Source of the DNA: Erysipelotrichales bacterium
GTDB taxonomy: Bacteria > Bacillota_I > Bacilli_A > RF39 > UBA660
Direction: 5' to 3'
Assembly (NCBI GenBank): GCA_022508565.1
Contig: JAFLUY010000001.1
Span: 62,001-126,000, forward strand
DNA: 64,000 nucleotides
How positions within the stretch are numbered: position 1 is the first letter of the stretch; the number at the start of each line of letters is the position of its first letter. The translations under genes were made by a program, and so were the position numbers. Of this stretch, positions 18,754 through 28,094 are shown in pieces. Below the pieces are notes generated by a model. It ran no database searches. It was not told where the DNA came from and saw only the letters and a list, made by a program, of their open reading frames with translations.

Positions 18754-19623
18754 GTGAATAAGAAAAAAATTGCAAGAAAATTAAAAGAATTATTGAAAAT
18801 ATTACCAGATAGAATTTATATTCAATTATATTATTTTTTTCGGTTTCATAAATTTTGTCATTTAAAAAACCCTAAAACTTATAATGAAAAAATCCAATGG
18901 TTGAAGCTGTATGATAGAAACCCAATGTATTCAAATTTGGTTGATAAATATGAAGTAAAAAAAATAGTAGCAAATATAATAGGAGAAGAGCACATCATAA
19001 AAACTTTAGGAATATGGGAAAACTTTGATGAAATAGACTTTAAAAAATTGCCAAATCAGTTTGTTCTTAAATGTACTCACGATTCAGAGGGAATTATTGT
19101 AGTAAAGGATAAAAATAAATTAAATTACAGAAAAGCAAAAAGAAAAATAGAAAGAGCTATGAAATGTAATTTTTTTTATATAGGAAGAGAATGGCCCTAT
19201 AAGAACGTTAAACCAAGAATAATTGCAGAAGAATATATGGAAGATAATACTTATCATGAATTAAGAGACTATAAATTTTTATGTTTTAATGGGAAACCAG
19301 AAATAATGTATATTGCAGCAGGCAGATTTAATCATCAAACCACTATTGATTTCTATGATATGGATTTCAACCACTTAGATATAACGCACCATTATCCAAA
19401 ATCATTAGTTAGAATTGAGAAACCAATTACATTTAATAAAATGATAGAACTTTCAAAAAAATTATCTAAAGATTTTAAACATATTAGAGTAGATTTTTAT
19501 GAAGTTAATGGGAAAATATATTTTGGAGAGTTAACTTTTTATAGTTTTAGCGGTTTTTCTAAAATAGAACCAATAGAATGGGATTATAAACTTGGTGAGC
19601 TTATTAATTTAGAAAATAAATAA
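18754..19623 (+). CDS. TupA-like ATP-grasp protein
   Basis: This 289-residue protein matches the ATP-grasp family named for TupA, the teichuronopeptide enzyme. Marks are NPKTYNEKIQWLKLYD near the N-terminus, DKYEVKKIV, QFVLKCTHDSEGIIVVKDK (ATP-binding), EEYMED and HIRVDFYEVNGKIYFGELTF (metal and ATP site) near the C-terminus. Such proteins occur in capsule loci and may form an amide bond between an amino acid and a uronic acid carboxylate. With uronic-acid genes in the same locus this role is plausible but inferred. The GTG at 18754 is chosen because the frame upstream overlaps the previous gene; the ribosome site (AGGGCGG) is unusual. Confidence 0.83.
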   Translation: MNKKKIARKLKELLKILPDRIYIQLYYFFRFHKFCHLKNPKTYNEKIQWLKLYDRNPMYSNLVDKYEVKKIVANIIGEEHIIKTLGIWENFDEIDFKKLPNQFVLKCTHDSEGIIVVKDKNKLNYRKAKRKIERAMKCNFFYIGREWPYKNVKPRIIAEEYMEDNTYHELRDYKFLCFNGKPEIMYIAAGRFNHQTTIDFYDMDFNHLDITHHYPKSLVRIEKPITFNKMIELSKKLSKDFKHIRVDFYEVNGKIYFGELTFYSFSGFSKIEPIEWDYKLGELINLENK

Positions 19624-19666
19624 TAAAAATATTTTTCGTTTACTATAAAGAAGGGAATGAGTTTTG

Positions 19667-20785
19667 ATGAAAGTATTAAATATTTCAACATCTAGCTTAT
19701 TTTATAATGGTATTGGCATAGTTTTATTAAATTATTATCAAAATATGTATAATGACAAAATTCAAATGGATTATATTTCCCCGGGATATGTTGATCAAGA
19801 TTATAAAAAAGAAATATCAATAAAAGGAAATAAAGTGTTTGAATTTGAATACAAAGGACAAAAGATACGACAAAAAAGGCCAATAAAATATTGTTTTAAA
19901 TTATACAATATCATAAAAAAAGAGAAATATGATATAGTGCATGTTCATGGATCTAGTTCTATGATGGCGATGGATTTATTGGTTGCAAAGCTAGCTGGAA
20001 CGAAAATTAGAATTGCACATAGCCATAACACGCAATCAGATAACAAAATATTAAATATGATTTTTAGACCTATATTTATGAAAAGCTACACACATGCTTT
20101 TGCATGTGGTGAAGAAGCAGGAAAATGGCTTTTTGGACAAAAATCCAACTTTACAATAATCCCAAATGGTAAAGATTGTGAACTTTATGAATATAACGAA
20201 AAAATAAGAAAGAAAATTAGAAAAAAATTTAGAATTCCTGATAATAATATTGTAATAGGACATGTTGGTAATTTTAACGAGCAAAAAAATCATGAGTACT
20301 TATTAAAAATATTTAAAGAATTAAGTGATAATTATCGTCTGCTTTTAGTGGGAAGTGGAGAATTACAAGAAGAAATTGTTTCTTTTGCAAAAAAGATGAA
20401 CATATACGATAGGATTATATTTACTGGCTCTGTGCCTTCTGATATGGTAGCCAAAATTATTCAAGCGATGGATATAATTGTTTTTCCGTCAAAATTTGAG
20501 GGATTCCCTAATGTTCTAATTGAGTGGCAAATATCTGGTCTGCCATGCTTAATTTCTGATAAAATAACTAAGTCAGTAAATCTTACTAATTTAGTTAAGT
20601 TTTTATCAATTAATGAAAATCCAAAGGTTTGGGCTCAAGAAATTAATAAAACTAAAATATTAGATAGAGAAAAAAATAATTTAATGATACGACAAGCAAT
20701 AATTAATGCGGGATATGATATAAAAGAAAATGCAAAAAGGCTCGAACAATTGTATCTTGATCTAAAAAAGGAAGAGTTTAGATGA
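19667..20785 (+). CDS. GT4 (family 1-like) glycosyltransferase
   Basis: This 372-residue protein has the GT-B fold. The N-terminal half shows KYDIVHVHGSSSMMAMDLL and RIAHSHNTQ; the C-terminal half shows IGHVGNFNEQKNHEYL, LLLVGSGE, RIIFTGSV and the donor-binding FPSKFEGFPNVLIEWQ. It is a retaining transferase of the EpsF/CapM group. The ATG at 19667 follows AAGGGAATGAG. It overlaps the next gene (ATGA). Sugar specificity is unknown. Confidence 0.9.
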   Translation: MKVLNISTSSLFYNGIGIVLLNYYQNMYNDKIQMDYISPGYVDQDYKKEISIKGNKVFEFEYKGQKIRQKRPIKYCFKLYNIIKKEKYDIVHVHGSSSMMAMDLLVAKLAGTKIRIAHSHNTQSDNKILNMIFRPIFMKSYTHAFACGEEAGKWLFGQKSNFTIIPNGKDCELYEYNEKIRKKIRKKFRIPDNNIVIGHVGNFNEQKNHEYLLKIFKELSDNYRLLLVGSGELQEEIVSFAKKMNIYDRIIFTGSVPSDMVAKIIQAMDIIVFPSKFEGFPNVLIEWQISGLPCLISDKITKSVNLTNLVKFLSINENPKVWAQEINKTKILDREKNNLMIRQAIINAGYDIKENAKRLEQLYLDLKKEEFR

Positions 20786-21456
20786 AAAAGTTTAATCAAT
20801 TATACGAAACTATAAGATTAATAATTAGAAGAAAATATATGCATTTAACAGCTAAACAAAGAAAAAAAACAATAGATATGGATGATTTTACTATAATTTC
20901 TAACAATTGTTGGGGAGGATTTATTTATCAAAGCTACGGCATTAAGTATAATACACCTACTATTGGCTGTTTCTTTATGGCTAAGGATTATATTAAATTT
21001 ATTTCGAATATTAAACACTATTTAAAGCAATCATTGAAATATATTGATTCTAGCTCTTCGAAGTGGTATCCATTAATTAAAGATAAACCAGATTTTAATA
21101 CATATCCAATTGGAAAATTGGATGATATTGAAATACATTTTTTACATTATTCTTCTTTTGAGGAAGCTTTTAATAAATGGGAAAACCGCTTAAAAAGAAT
21201 TAATTATGAAAAAATAATATACAAATTTAGCGAAATGAACGACTGTGATGAAGCGGACATTTTATCTTTTCAAAAATTAGATATACCTAATAAAATTTGT
21301 TTTATTTCTTCAAAATATAAAAAATTAAAAAATGATTTTACTATAGTTTTAAGTCAAAAAGAAGTAACAGCGTCACATGAACCTTTTGGTAATTCGCGTT
21401 TAATTAACATAAACCATTTTTTAAATGAAATTAATAAAAAAGGAGAGCAAAAATGA
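20782..21456 (+). CDS. DUF1919 exopolysaccharide protein
   Basis: This 224-residue protein belongs to DUF1919, found in capsule and exopolysaccharide loci. The signature is FTIISNNCWGGFIYQSYG (about 34-51), then NTPTIGCFFMAKDYIKF and YPIGKLDDIEIHFLHY. It has no membrane segment. Its biochemical role is not established; a glycosyltransferase-like or transfer function has been proposed only from context. Starts and stops overlap both neighbours (ATGA), so it is within a tight operon. Confidence 0.82.
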   Translation: MKKFNQLYETIRLIIRRKYMHLTAKQRKKTIDMDDFTIISNNCWGGFIYQSYGIKYNTPTIGCFFMAKDYIKFISNIKHYLKQSLKYIDSSSSKWYPLIKDKPDFNTYPIGKLDDIEIHFLHYSSFEEAFNKWENRLKRINYEKIIYKFSEMNDCDEADILSFQKLDIPNKICFISSKYKKLKNDFTIVLSQKEVTASHEPFGNSRLININHFLNEINKKGEQK

Positions 21457-22457
21457 TTACAGTAATTATTCCTGTATACAATGTCGAAAAATATTTAGAA
21501 AAATGTGTGAACAGTGTTCTAGTTCAAACATATAAAGATTTAGAAATAATTTTAGTAGATGATGGTTCAACTGACAGTTCATCTTTATTATGTGATAAAT
21601 TAAAATCAAAAGACAATAGAATTAAAGTAATACATAAAAAAAATCAAGGGTTAGGATTGGCAAGAAATAGTGGGTTAAAAGTGGCTAGTGGGCAATATGT
21701 TACTTTTGTTGATTCAGACGATTTTATTGACCAAGATTTAGTCTTAAATTTACTTTCTGCTATAAATAAAAACGGAATTGATACTGCTATAGGAGGTTTT
21801 AAGAGAATAGAAGAAAATGATAAGATAGTTAGAGAAGAACATTATGTTGCTGAGTTATATACGGGTGAAAATGTTCTAAAATCTTTACTCCCAAGATTAT
21901 TAGGAAGTGCTCCAGAAAAGAGTGACTCTCTAAGACCTTCTGTTTGGAATTGTCTTTATAGTATGGACATAATAAAAAAACACAAAATATTATTTCCTTC
22001 TGAACGAGACTATATATCCGAGGATATAATATTCGATTTACATTATTACCAGTATGCCAAAGGGGTACAAGTCTTAGATAATATTAGCTATAATTACAGG
22101 ATAAATGATAATTCTCTTACTAGAAAATATAAAAAAGATGGATATTACTTATTTAAAAAGCTATATAAAAAAGAATTAGAAATTGTAGAGAAATACAACA
22201 TACTAGAATATACAAAAAATAGAATTACTAGACAATTTTTTGTGAATACGTTAGAATGTATAAGACAGGAAAAAGTGAGAATAGCAAAAAAAAGTTTTAA
22301 AGATTGTTTAGAGTGTTTAAAAAATATTTGTGCTGATAATACACTTTTAAATGCAATAGAAGAGTATCCTGTTAGAAAATTGGGAATTAGACAACAATTA
22401 TTTTTATTTATGGTTAAGAATAAATGCTGTAGGGTTCTATATTTATTAACGAAATAG
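21453..22457 (+). CDS. Family 2 glycosyltransferase (EpsJ/CpsJ-like)
   Basis: This 334-residue GT2 starts ITVIIPVYNVEKYLEKCV and has LVDDGSTDSS (about 36-45), GLGLARNSGL, DSDDFI (about 88-93) and the base-containing SEDIIFDLHYYQ. Its C-terminal region is helical and Lys-rich. This is the common capsule GT2 type that adds Gal, Glc or HexNAc. It overlaps the DUF1919 gene by four bases. Confidence 0.87.
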   Translation: MITVIIPVYNVEKYLEKCVNSVLVQTYKDLEIILVDDGSTDSSSLLCDKLKSKDNRIKVIHKKNQGLGLARNSGLKVASGQYVTFVDSDDFIDQDLVLNLLSAINKNGIDTAIGGFKRIEENDKIVREEHYVAELYTGENVLKSLLPRLLGSAPEKSDSLRPSVWNCLYSMDIIKKHKILFPSERDYISEDIIFDLHYYQYAKGVQVLDNISYNYRINDNSLTRKYKKDGYYLFKKLYKKELEIVEKYNILEYTKNRITRQFFVNTLECIRQEKVRIAKKSFKDCLECLKNICADNTLLNAIEEYPVRKLGIRQQLFLFMVKNKCCRVLYLLTK

Positions 22458-22466
22458 GTGATAATT

Positions 22467-23594
22467 ATGAGTTTAAAAAACAAATTATTGAGACAATTTC
22501 CTTTTTTAACAAAACTAAATGGATTTAAAAATTTAAAGAAAACATTAACAAGTATTAAGAGAATAAAACAAGTATTAATATATAAGAAAATGGATTTTGA
22601 TACGATATCTCTTACTAAAGAAAATTTTGATATTTTCAAAAAAAGTTTTTTAAAATTTGTGTGGTCTCAACCTGAAGATGCAGATTTACCTTTATTATTT
22701 TTTGAAACTAAAATTAAACCAATTTCTAATAAAATTGACATTAAAAGCTTAAGCGAATTTGATCCTCTTCTTATATGTGTTGTAAAGAATGACATTGACA
22801 GAGTAAAAATGATACTTAAACACTATAGAAATATAGGCATTAAAGGATTTGTATTTGTTGATAATATGTCAACTGATGGGACATCCGAATATTTAACAAA
22901 ACAAAATGATGTCGATTTATTTATTTGTGAAACTTCTTATACGACAAAAAATAGAGAGGCATGGATAAATAGAGTAATTGGTCATTATGGGTTTGATAGA
23001 TGGTACTTGTGTGTTGACTCTGATGAATTGTTTATATATGAAAATTATGATAAAATTATAATATCAGAATTTATTAAAACATTAAAAAAGAGAAGGGTTT
23101 TGTCTTTTCTTCTAGATATGTATTCTAAAGAATATTTATTTATGAATGATGTAAAAAGTGATGAAATAATAAAAAAATATTGTTACTTTGATACTGGCAC
23201 TTATTGTCATAGATCAAATTATAAAATGGAAATTATTTCAGGAGGTCCTAGACAAAGAGTTTTTTTTGAAAATAACAATAATACTTTTATGTTAACTAAA
23301 TATCCTTTATTTTATTTTGAAAAGGGCGACATCCAATGTTGTTCACATTATCAGTTTCCTTATAAAGAAAATTTTGGATTCGAATGTAAAACCGCTCTCT
23401 TACATTATAAGTTTCTGAAAAGTGATCTGGATAAATATTTAGAAAGAGCAAAAATTGGAAATTATGCTAATGGAAGTTTTGAGTATAAGAAATATGCTGA
23501 ATTGTACTCTAATGGACAGAAAATATCGCTATATAATTCTGAATCAGCTAAATTTGAAAACTATGAATCTCTTAATAAAATAAAATGGAAATAA
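22467..23594 (+). CDS. GT2-like glycosyltransferase (Glyco_tranf_2_4)
   Basis: This 375-residue protein fits PF13704. The core shows LLICVVKNDIDRV, HYRNIGIKGFVFVDNMSTDGT (first half near 115-135), and the metal site WYLCVDSDELFIYE. A further conserved YFDTGTYCHRSNYKME and GGPRQRVFF region follows, and HYQFPYKE ... LLHYKFLKSDL ends the domain. It likely transfers a hexose in capsule synthesis. The ATG at 22467 follows AGGTGAT; GTG 22458 lies on that site. Confidence 0.8.
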   Translation: MSLKNKLLRQFPFLTKLNGFKNLKKTLTSIKRIKQVLIYKKMDFDTISLTKENFDIFKKSFLKFVWSQPEDADLPLLFFETKIKPISNKIDIKSLSEFDPLLICVVKNDIDRVKMILKHYRNIGIKGFVFVDNMSTDGTSEYLTKQNDVDLFICETSYTTKNREAWINRVIGHYGFDRWYLCVDSDELFIYENYDKIIISEFIKTLKKRRVLSFLLDMYSKEYLFMNDVKSDEIIKKYCYFDTGTYCHRSNYKMEIISGGPRQRVFFENNNNTFMLTKYPLFYFEKGDIQCCSHYQFPYKENFGFECKTALLHYKFLKSDLDKYLERAKIGNYANGSFEYKKYAELYSNGQKISLYNSESAKFENYESLNKIKWK

Positions 23595-23613
23595 AGAATT
23601 GAGGTGAGAATTG

Positions 23614-24870
23614 ATGAAATTATCTATGAAAAGTTTTTTTCAATTTTTTTCAATATTATTTTTTTCTTCTATACCTTTAATGCCTTTATATACTATCGAC
23701 GTACATAGGATACTTGGTGCTATATGCGTTATGATGTATGCTTTTTCAATTATTATTAATTTCTTTAAGAATAAAAAAATAGAGAGACTATCTATTTTTG
23801 AGGTTTTGTATCTGTTCCTTATTATTTATGCGTGGAAGAGCATTTCTCCTTTTCTATCCTTAAAAAAAATTGATTATCTTTATGAAGCTCAATATATTGT
23901 AAAAACTATGTTATTTAATATCTTGTCTGTAATAGCTGCAACTCGATTAATCTTTTTTAAACAAGAAGACATAAAAAAAAGTATACTTTTAATTGGGAAT
24001 GTTATAACTATATCTACGATTTTAGTATCAACTTATAGTATTATATACGAATATATATATTTAATGAAATTTAGTAGATTGGGAACTTATCTTTTTGCGG
24101 GACAATATGGAACTAGAATGACATATACCTATAATCTTACAATTTCTATTTTTTTCCTCTTATTTAATATATTAAATAATATTAACAAAAGGAAATCCAT
24201 TATATATTTGTTTCTTATTCTAATATTTTCTATACTTTCTGGAACGAGAAAATTATTTTTAATTATGCTTGTTTTTGTTACTTTTTATTATATTTTTAGT
24301 AAAAAAGTAAATCCAGCATTTTTAATTAAAACCCTTATTTTTGGAAGTATATTTTTAACAATTTCAACGGTTTTAATGTTTAATGTGCCAATATTTTATG
24401 AAATGTTTGGTAGTAGGGTTGAAAGTTTAATTATACAAATACAAACGGGAGAAGGAGACTCTTCTTCGTGGGAAAGAAACTTAATGGTTAAACACGGAAA
24501 AAAATATTTTGAAACTAACAAGATGAGTGGCATTGGAACAAATGGATTTAAATATGCCTTCGGATTGGACACGAAAATATATAAATATTCTCATAATAAC
24601 TACATTGAAGTTGCTGTAAATTTTGGAGTCAAAGGCCTATTATTATTTTATGGTGGAATAATTATTATTTTAATAAGATTATTAATCTATAAAAGAGGTA
24701 ATATAGATGAACTTAGAAATTTGTTTATTAGTATTATTTTGTCCCTTATGGTAAGTGATTATTATACTGTAACTTATTATCAAATTCATTTTTTGTTAAT
24801 TTTTATATTAGCGTCTTTCTACAGCTTTAATGTTAATAAGAGAAATAAAAAAAATAATGTGGAGGTATGA
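23614..24870 (+). CDS. Wzy-type polysaccharide polymerase
   Basis: This 418-residue protein has about 11 hydrophobic helices and a long outer loop (about 255-320) containing SSSWERNLMVKHGKKYFETN and GIGTNGFKYAFG ... YSHNNYIEVAVNFGVKG, the pattern of the O-antigen ligase/Wzy_C-like superfamily. It would polymerise repeat units outside the membrane. The ATG at 23614 follows GAGGTGAG. A flippase gene follows, giving the classical Wzy-Wzx pair. Confidence 0.82.
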   Translation: MKLSMKSFFQFFSILFFSSIPLMPLYTIDVHRILGAICVMMYAFSIIINFFKNKKIERLSIFEVLYLFLIIYAWKSISPFLSLKKIDYLYEAQYIVKTMLFNILSVIAATRLIFFKQEDIKKSILLIGNVITISTILVSTYSIIYEYIYLMKFSRLGTYLFAGQYGTRMTYTYNLTISIFFLLFNILNNINKRKSIIYLFLILIFSILSGTRKLFLIMLVFVTFYYIFSKKVNPAFLIKTLIFGSIFLTISTVLMFNVPIFYEMFGSRVESLIIQIQTGEGDSSSWERNLMVKHGKKYFETNKMSGIGTNGFKYAFGLDTKIYKYSHNNYIEVAVNFGVKGLLLFYGGIIIILIRLLIYKRGNIDELRNLFISIILSLMVSDYYTVTYYQIHFLLIFILASFYSFNVNKRNKKNNVEV

Positions 24871-24871
24871 T

Positions 24872-26296
24872 ATGGAAGAGAGAAGTAAAAGTCTTATAAA
24901 GAATACAATTATACTTTCGTTTGGAAATTTTCTTACAAAAGGAATAATGTTTTTTATGACGCCTCTTTTTACAAGATGGATTTCTCAATCAGATTATGGT
25001 GTTTTTGATTTGATTTTAACATATATTAGTTTAATTATACCTATTATAACTCTAGAATCAAGTGAAGCTGTTTTTCGTTTTTTGGCTGATAAAAAGCCCA
25101 CCAATAATAGCTATCGAGTCATTGTAACTAACTCATTATTAATTAACTTATTTGGTATTGTTTTATGTTCTATGATTGGTATTGTTTTGGGAGTTGTCTT
25201 TAATAATTTTTACTTTTTTTGTTTAATATTACTCTTATCCATCTTTGAAGGTTTAAATACTTATTTAAATATGTTAGTACGTGGACTGAAAAAAATTGAC
25301 ATTTATACTATTTCAAATATTTCGTTTTGTATTTTCATGGTTATATCAGTTACTTTTTTTGTTAAAATTATAAATCTTGATCTTAATGGAATGTTTATAG
25401 GTTATTTTTTTGCTTATTTCTTAAATGTTATATTTATTTCTCTCATTGTTAAACCTTATAAATTTATTGATTTTTCAGTTTTATCCAAGAAAGAAATTAA
25501 AAGCATGTTAGAGTATTCTATACCATTAATTCCAACGGTTATATCATGGTGGATAATTCTCGTTTCTGATAGAACAATTGTTAGTATCTTTTTAGGTACA
25601 TCTGTGACCGCAATACTTGCAATAGCTAATAAAATACCAAATCTTTGTCAAACTATATTTAATGTTTTTCACTTTTCTTGGCAACAAAATGCAATTGAAA
25701 CCAAAAATGATGTTGATAAAAAAGAGTACTATAATCTAATTTTTAATAAAATGATAAAGACATTAAGTTCGATTGTTATTTTAATTATGGCATTTGATTT
25801 TATTATCTTTTATATTTTATTTGATGAAAGGTATTTTTTAGCTTATTATCAAGCACCAATATTAATGATATCAATTATTTTTTCTATGATGTCACAATTC
25901 ATAGGAGGAATATACATAGCCGATATGAATTCAAAGAAAAATGGATACACAATATTATTTGCTTCTATTGTAAATTTAGTTGTTCATTTAATGCTAATTA
26001 AATTTTTAGGATTGTATGCAGCGTCAATTTCTACGTTAATTTCATATATTTTATTATTCTTTGTTAGATATAAAGACATAAAAACTAGTGTTCGGTTACA
26101 TATAGATAAAGAAAATATAATAGTATTTCTAATTATATTATATTTTGCTATTGGAATTTTTATTAATAATATTTATATGAACGTATTTAATTTGATATTA
26201 TCAATATTATTTTGTTACTTTTTCAACAAAATAGAACTGCATACTATGTTTTGTTCGTTGTTAAATTATAAGAAGGGAAGGTTTTTAAAAAGATGA
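24872..26296 (+). CDS. Wzx-type repeat-unit flippase
   Basis: This 474-residue protein has about 14 hydrophobic helices. It begins RSKSLIKNTIILSFGNFLTKGIM and shows FFMTPLFTRWISQSDYGVFDL, the typical Wzx/RfbX start, and PLIPTVISWWIILVSDRTIV in the middle. It would flip the lipid-linked repeat unit for the polymerase encoded just before. The ATG at 24872 follows GTGGAGGT; the longer frame from 24830 lies inside the upstream gene. Confidence 0.88.
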   Translation: MEERSKSLIKNTIILSFGNFLTKGIMFFMTPLFTRWISQSDYGVFDLILTYISLIIPIITLESSEAVFRFLADKKPTNNSYRVIVTNSLLINLFGIVLCSMIGIVLGVVFNNFYFFCLILLLSIFEGLNTYLNMLVRGLKKIDIYTISNISFCIFMVISVTFFVKIINLDLNGMFIGYFFAYFLNVIFISLIVKPYKFIDFSVLSKKEIKSMLEYSIPLIPTVISWWIILVSDRTIVSIFLGTSVTAILAIANKIPNLCQTIFNVFHFSWQQNAIETKNDVDKKEYYNLIFNKMIKTLSSIVILIMAFDFIIFYILFDERYFLAYYQAPILMISIIFSMMSQFIGGIYIADMNSKKNGYTILFASIVNLVVHLMLIKFLGLYAASISTLISYILLFFVRYKDIKTSVRLHIDKENIIVFLIILYFAIGIFINNIYMNVFNLILSILFCYFFNKIELHTMFCSLLNYKKGRFLKR

Positions 26297-27027
26297 TAAA
26301 AAGAATTATAAAAAAGGTAGTATTGGGGAAAAAATATAGTTCAGAAACTTATGTAAAATACTTAAAAGGGTTAGGAGTAAAAATTGGTAATAATTGTAGA
26401 ATTTTTTCTCCAATCACAACACTAATTGACACGCAAAATCCAGATATGCTAACAATAGGCGATAACGCTAAGATAACCAACGGAGTGATTATTCTTACCC
26501 ATGATTATAGCTGGTCAGTTGGCTCTTTTATATCTAAAAAAACATATGGTAATATTAGACGTGTAATTATTGGCAATAATTGTTTTATAGGGATGAATTC
26601 TATTATTCTTAGAGGGACTACAATTGGAGATAATGTAATTATTGGTGCAGGGTCAGTCGTATCTGGAAAGATAGAAAGCAATTCAGTTTATGCTGGAAAC
26701 CCAGCGAAAAAAATAATGACGTTAGATGAATTTATAAGTAAGCGAGAAGAAAAGCAGTTATCAGAAGCTGTAGATTTTGCTAATGAAATAAAAAAAAGAC
26801 GTGGTAGACATGCCTCTGAGGATGAGTTATTTGAATATTTTTGGCTGTATTCTAGTACGGATTTATCACCTAGAATGAAAAGACAAATCAAGCATATTGG
26901 TGTAGAAAAAGAAATGCTTGATGAGTATTATTCTTCAAATAGGATATCACAATTCAAAAGTTTCAATGATTTTTTAGAATTTTGTGACAAGCAAGAAAAA
27001 CTTAGGAGTGAAAATGGAAAAAAATGA
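26293..27027 (+). CDS. Left-handed beta-helix acyltransferase
   Basis: This 244-residue protein has hexapeptide repeats from about 35 to 140 (IGNNCRIF, IGDNAKITNGVIILTHDY, IGNNCFIGMNSIILRG, IGDNVIIGAGSVVSG, SVYAGNPAKKI), as in CoA- or acetyl-CoA-dependent O- or N-acetyltransferases. HDY carries the catalytic His of the family. A charged C-terminal extension of about 90 residues follows and is not typical of short WbbJ-like proteins. It probably acetylates a capsule sugar. The start overlaps the flippase stop (ATGA). Confidence 0.87.
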   Translation: MIKRIIKKVVLGKKYSSETYVKYLKGLGVKIGNNCRIFSPITTLIDTQNPDMLTIGDNAKITNGVIILTHDYSWSVGSFISKKTYGNIRRVIIGNNCFIGMNSIILRGTTIGDNVIIGAGSVVSGKIESNSVYAGNPAKKIMTLDEFISKREEKQLSEAVDFANEIKKRRGRHASEDELFEYFWLYSSTDLSPRMKRQIKHIGVEKEMLDEYYSSNRISQFKSFNDFLEFCDKQEKLRSENGKK

Positions 27028-28000
27028 TGGCATTCAGTTTTTAAGAGGAGTATTAATACTAATTATTATGTTTTTTCATTACATTTATCGTTTTGGAGAA
27101 ATATATAGTATTAAAACAATTAATTTTCCAACATTAAGCACATGGGGAAGAATAGGAGTTGGTGCTTTTTTCATAATAAGTGGTTTTTTAATGGTCCCTC
27201 AAAAAAAGAATCAAAACTTTTCTATTTTGAAATATATATTAAAAAAAGTTCTTCGTTTTTTACCATCTTATATTTTGGCAATAACAATTATTTATATTGC
27301 TGTTAGCATTTTTACATTACCAGGAAGAGAGGTAACTTTCTTTGATTATCTTTTGAATATTCCTTTGATTAATGGTTTTATAGGTGTTGAATATGTTGAT
27401 GGAGCTCATTGGTATCTTACATATCTAGTGCTTTTTTATTTAATAGTTGGAATTTATATAAAATTTTTTTATAATAAAAAACTGTATTTTGTTATTTTGA
27501 TTATTGTTAAAGATTTATTCTATATTTTTAGTTATAAATATGCATTTTTTTCTATATTTTATAATTTTCTTGGACAAAACTATTTGGAATTAATTTTTTT
27601 GGGCATATTGCTTAAAGATTTGTTAAATTCTAAAATGTCATTGCGTTTCGATTTTTTTTGTTTAATATTTTGCTTTTTGCACTATTTCTATTTTAGCGGA
27701 AAAACCTGCGCTTTGAGTTATTTATTGTTTTTTGTACTTTTTATGTTTTTATTTATAAATAAAAAAGAAATGAAATCTAATATTTTTTGTAGATTTGGAG
27801 ATATTTCTTTTATTCTATATTTAATCCACCAAAATCTTGGTTATATAATAATTTTGAAATTATGTAGTATATACGGTTCGTATTCTCTTTGGTATGTTCT
27901 TATAGCATTTATAATAATTATCTGTATAACTATTTTTATTTATGAAATTTTTGAAAAAAGAATACAATTAGAAATAAAAAAACTAGTTGATTGTTTGTAA
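27014..28000 (+). CDS. Membrane acyltransferase (AT3 family)
   Basis: This 328-residue protein of the acyltransferase 3 family (PF01757) has about ten membrane helices. DGIQFLRGVLILIIMFFHY contains the conserved RG...H pattern in helix 1, and FFIISGFLM follows in helix 2. AT3 proteins move acetyl groups across the membrane onto surface glycans. The ATG at 27014 follows TAGGAGTG and overlaps the end of the previous gene by 14 nt. It is the last gene of the variable block. Confidence 0.88.
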   Translation: MEKNDGIQFLRGVLILIIMFFHYIYRFGEIYSIKTINFPTLSTWGRIGVGAFFIISGFLMVPQKKNQNFSILKYILKKVLRFLPSYILAITIIYIAVSIFTLPGREVTFFDYLLNIPLINGFIGVEYVDGAHWYLTYLVLFYLIVGIYIKFFYNKKLYFVILIIVKDLFYIFSYKYAFFSIFYNFLGQNYLELIFLGILLKDLLNSKMSLRFDFFCLIFCFLHYFYFSGKTCALSYLLFFVLFMFLFINKKEMKSNIFCRFGDISFILYLIHQNLGYIIILKLCSIYGSYSLWYVLIAFIIIICITIFIYEIFEKRIQLEIKKLVDCL

Positions 28001-28094
28001 TAATTTATGGTTCTTTTGAAAATATATAATTTTTGTCATAGATAAATTATAATTTAAAATATGGAATTATAATTTAATAGAGGAGGTGTTTAAC

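Noticed and set aside
22145-22639. A 164-codon open frame on the minus strand
   Set aside because: It lies opposite two well-supported glycosyltransferase genes, has a composition expected of a shadow frame in A+T-rich DNA and no ribosome site.
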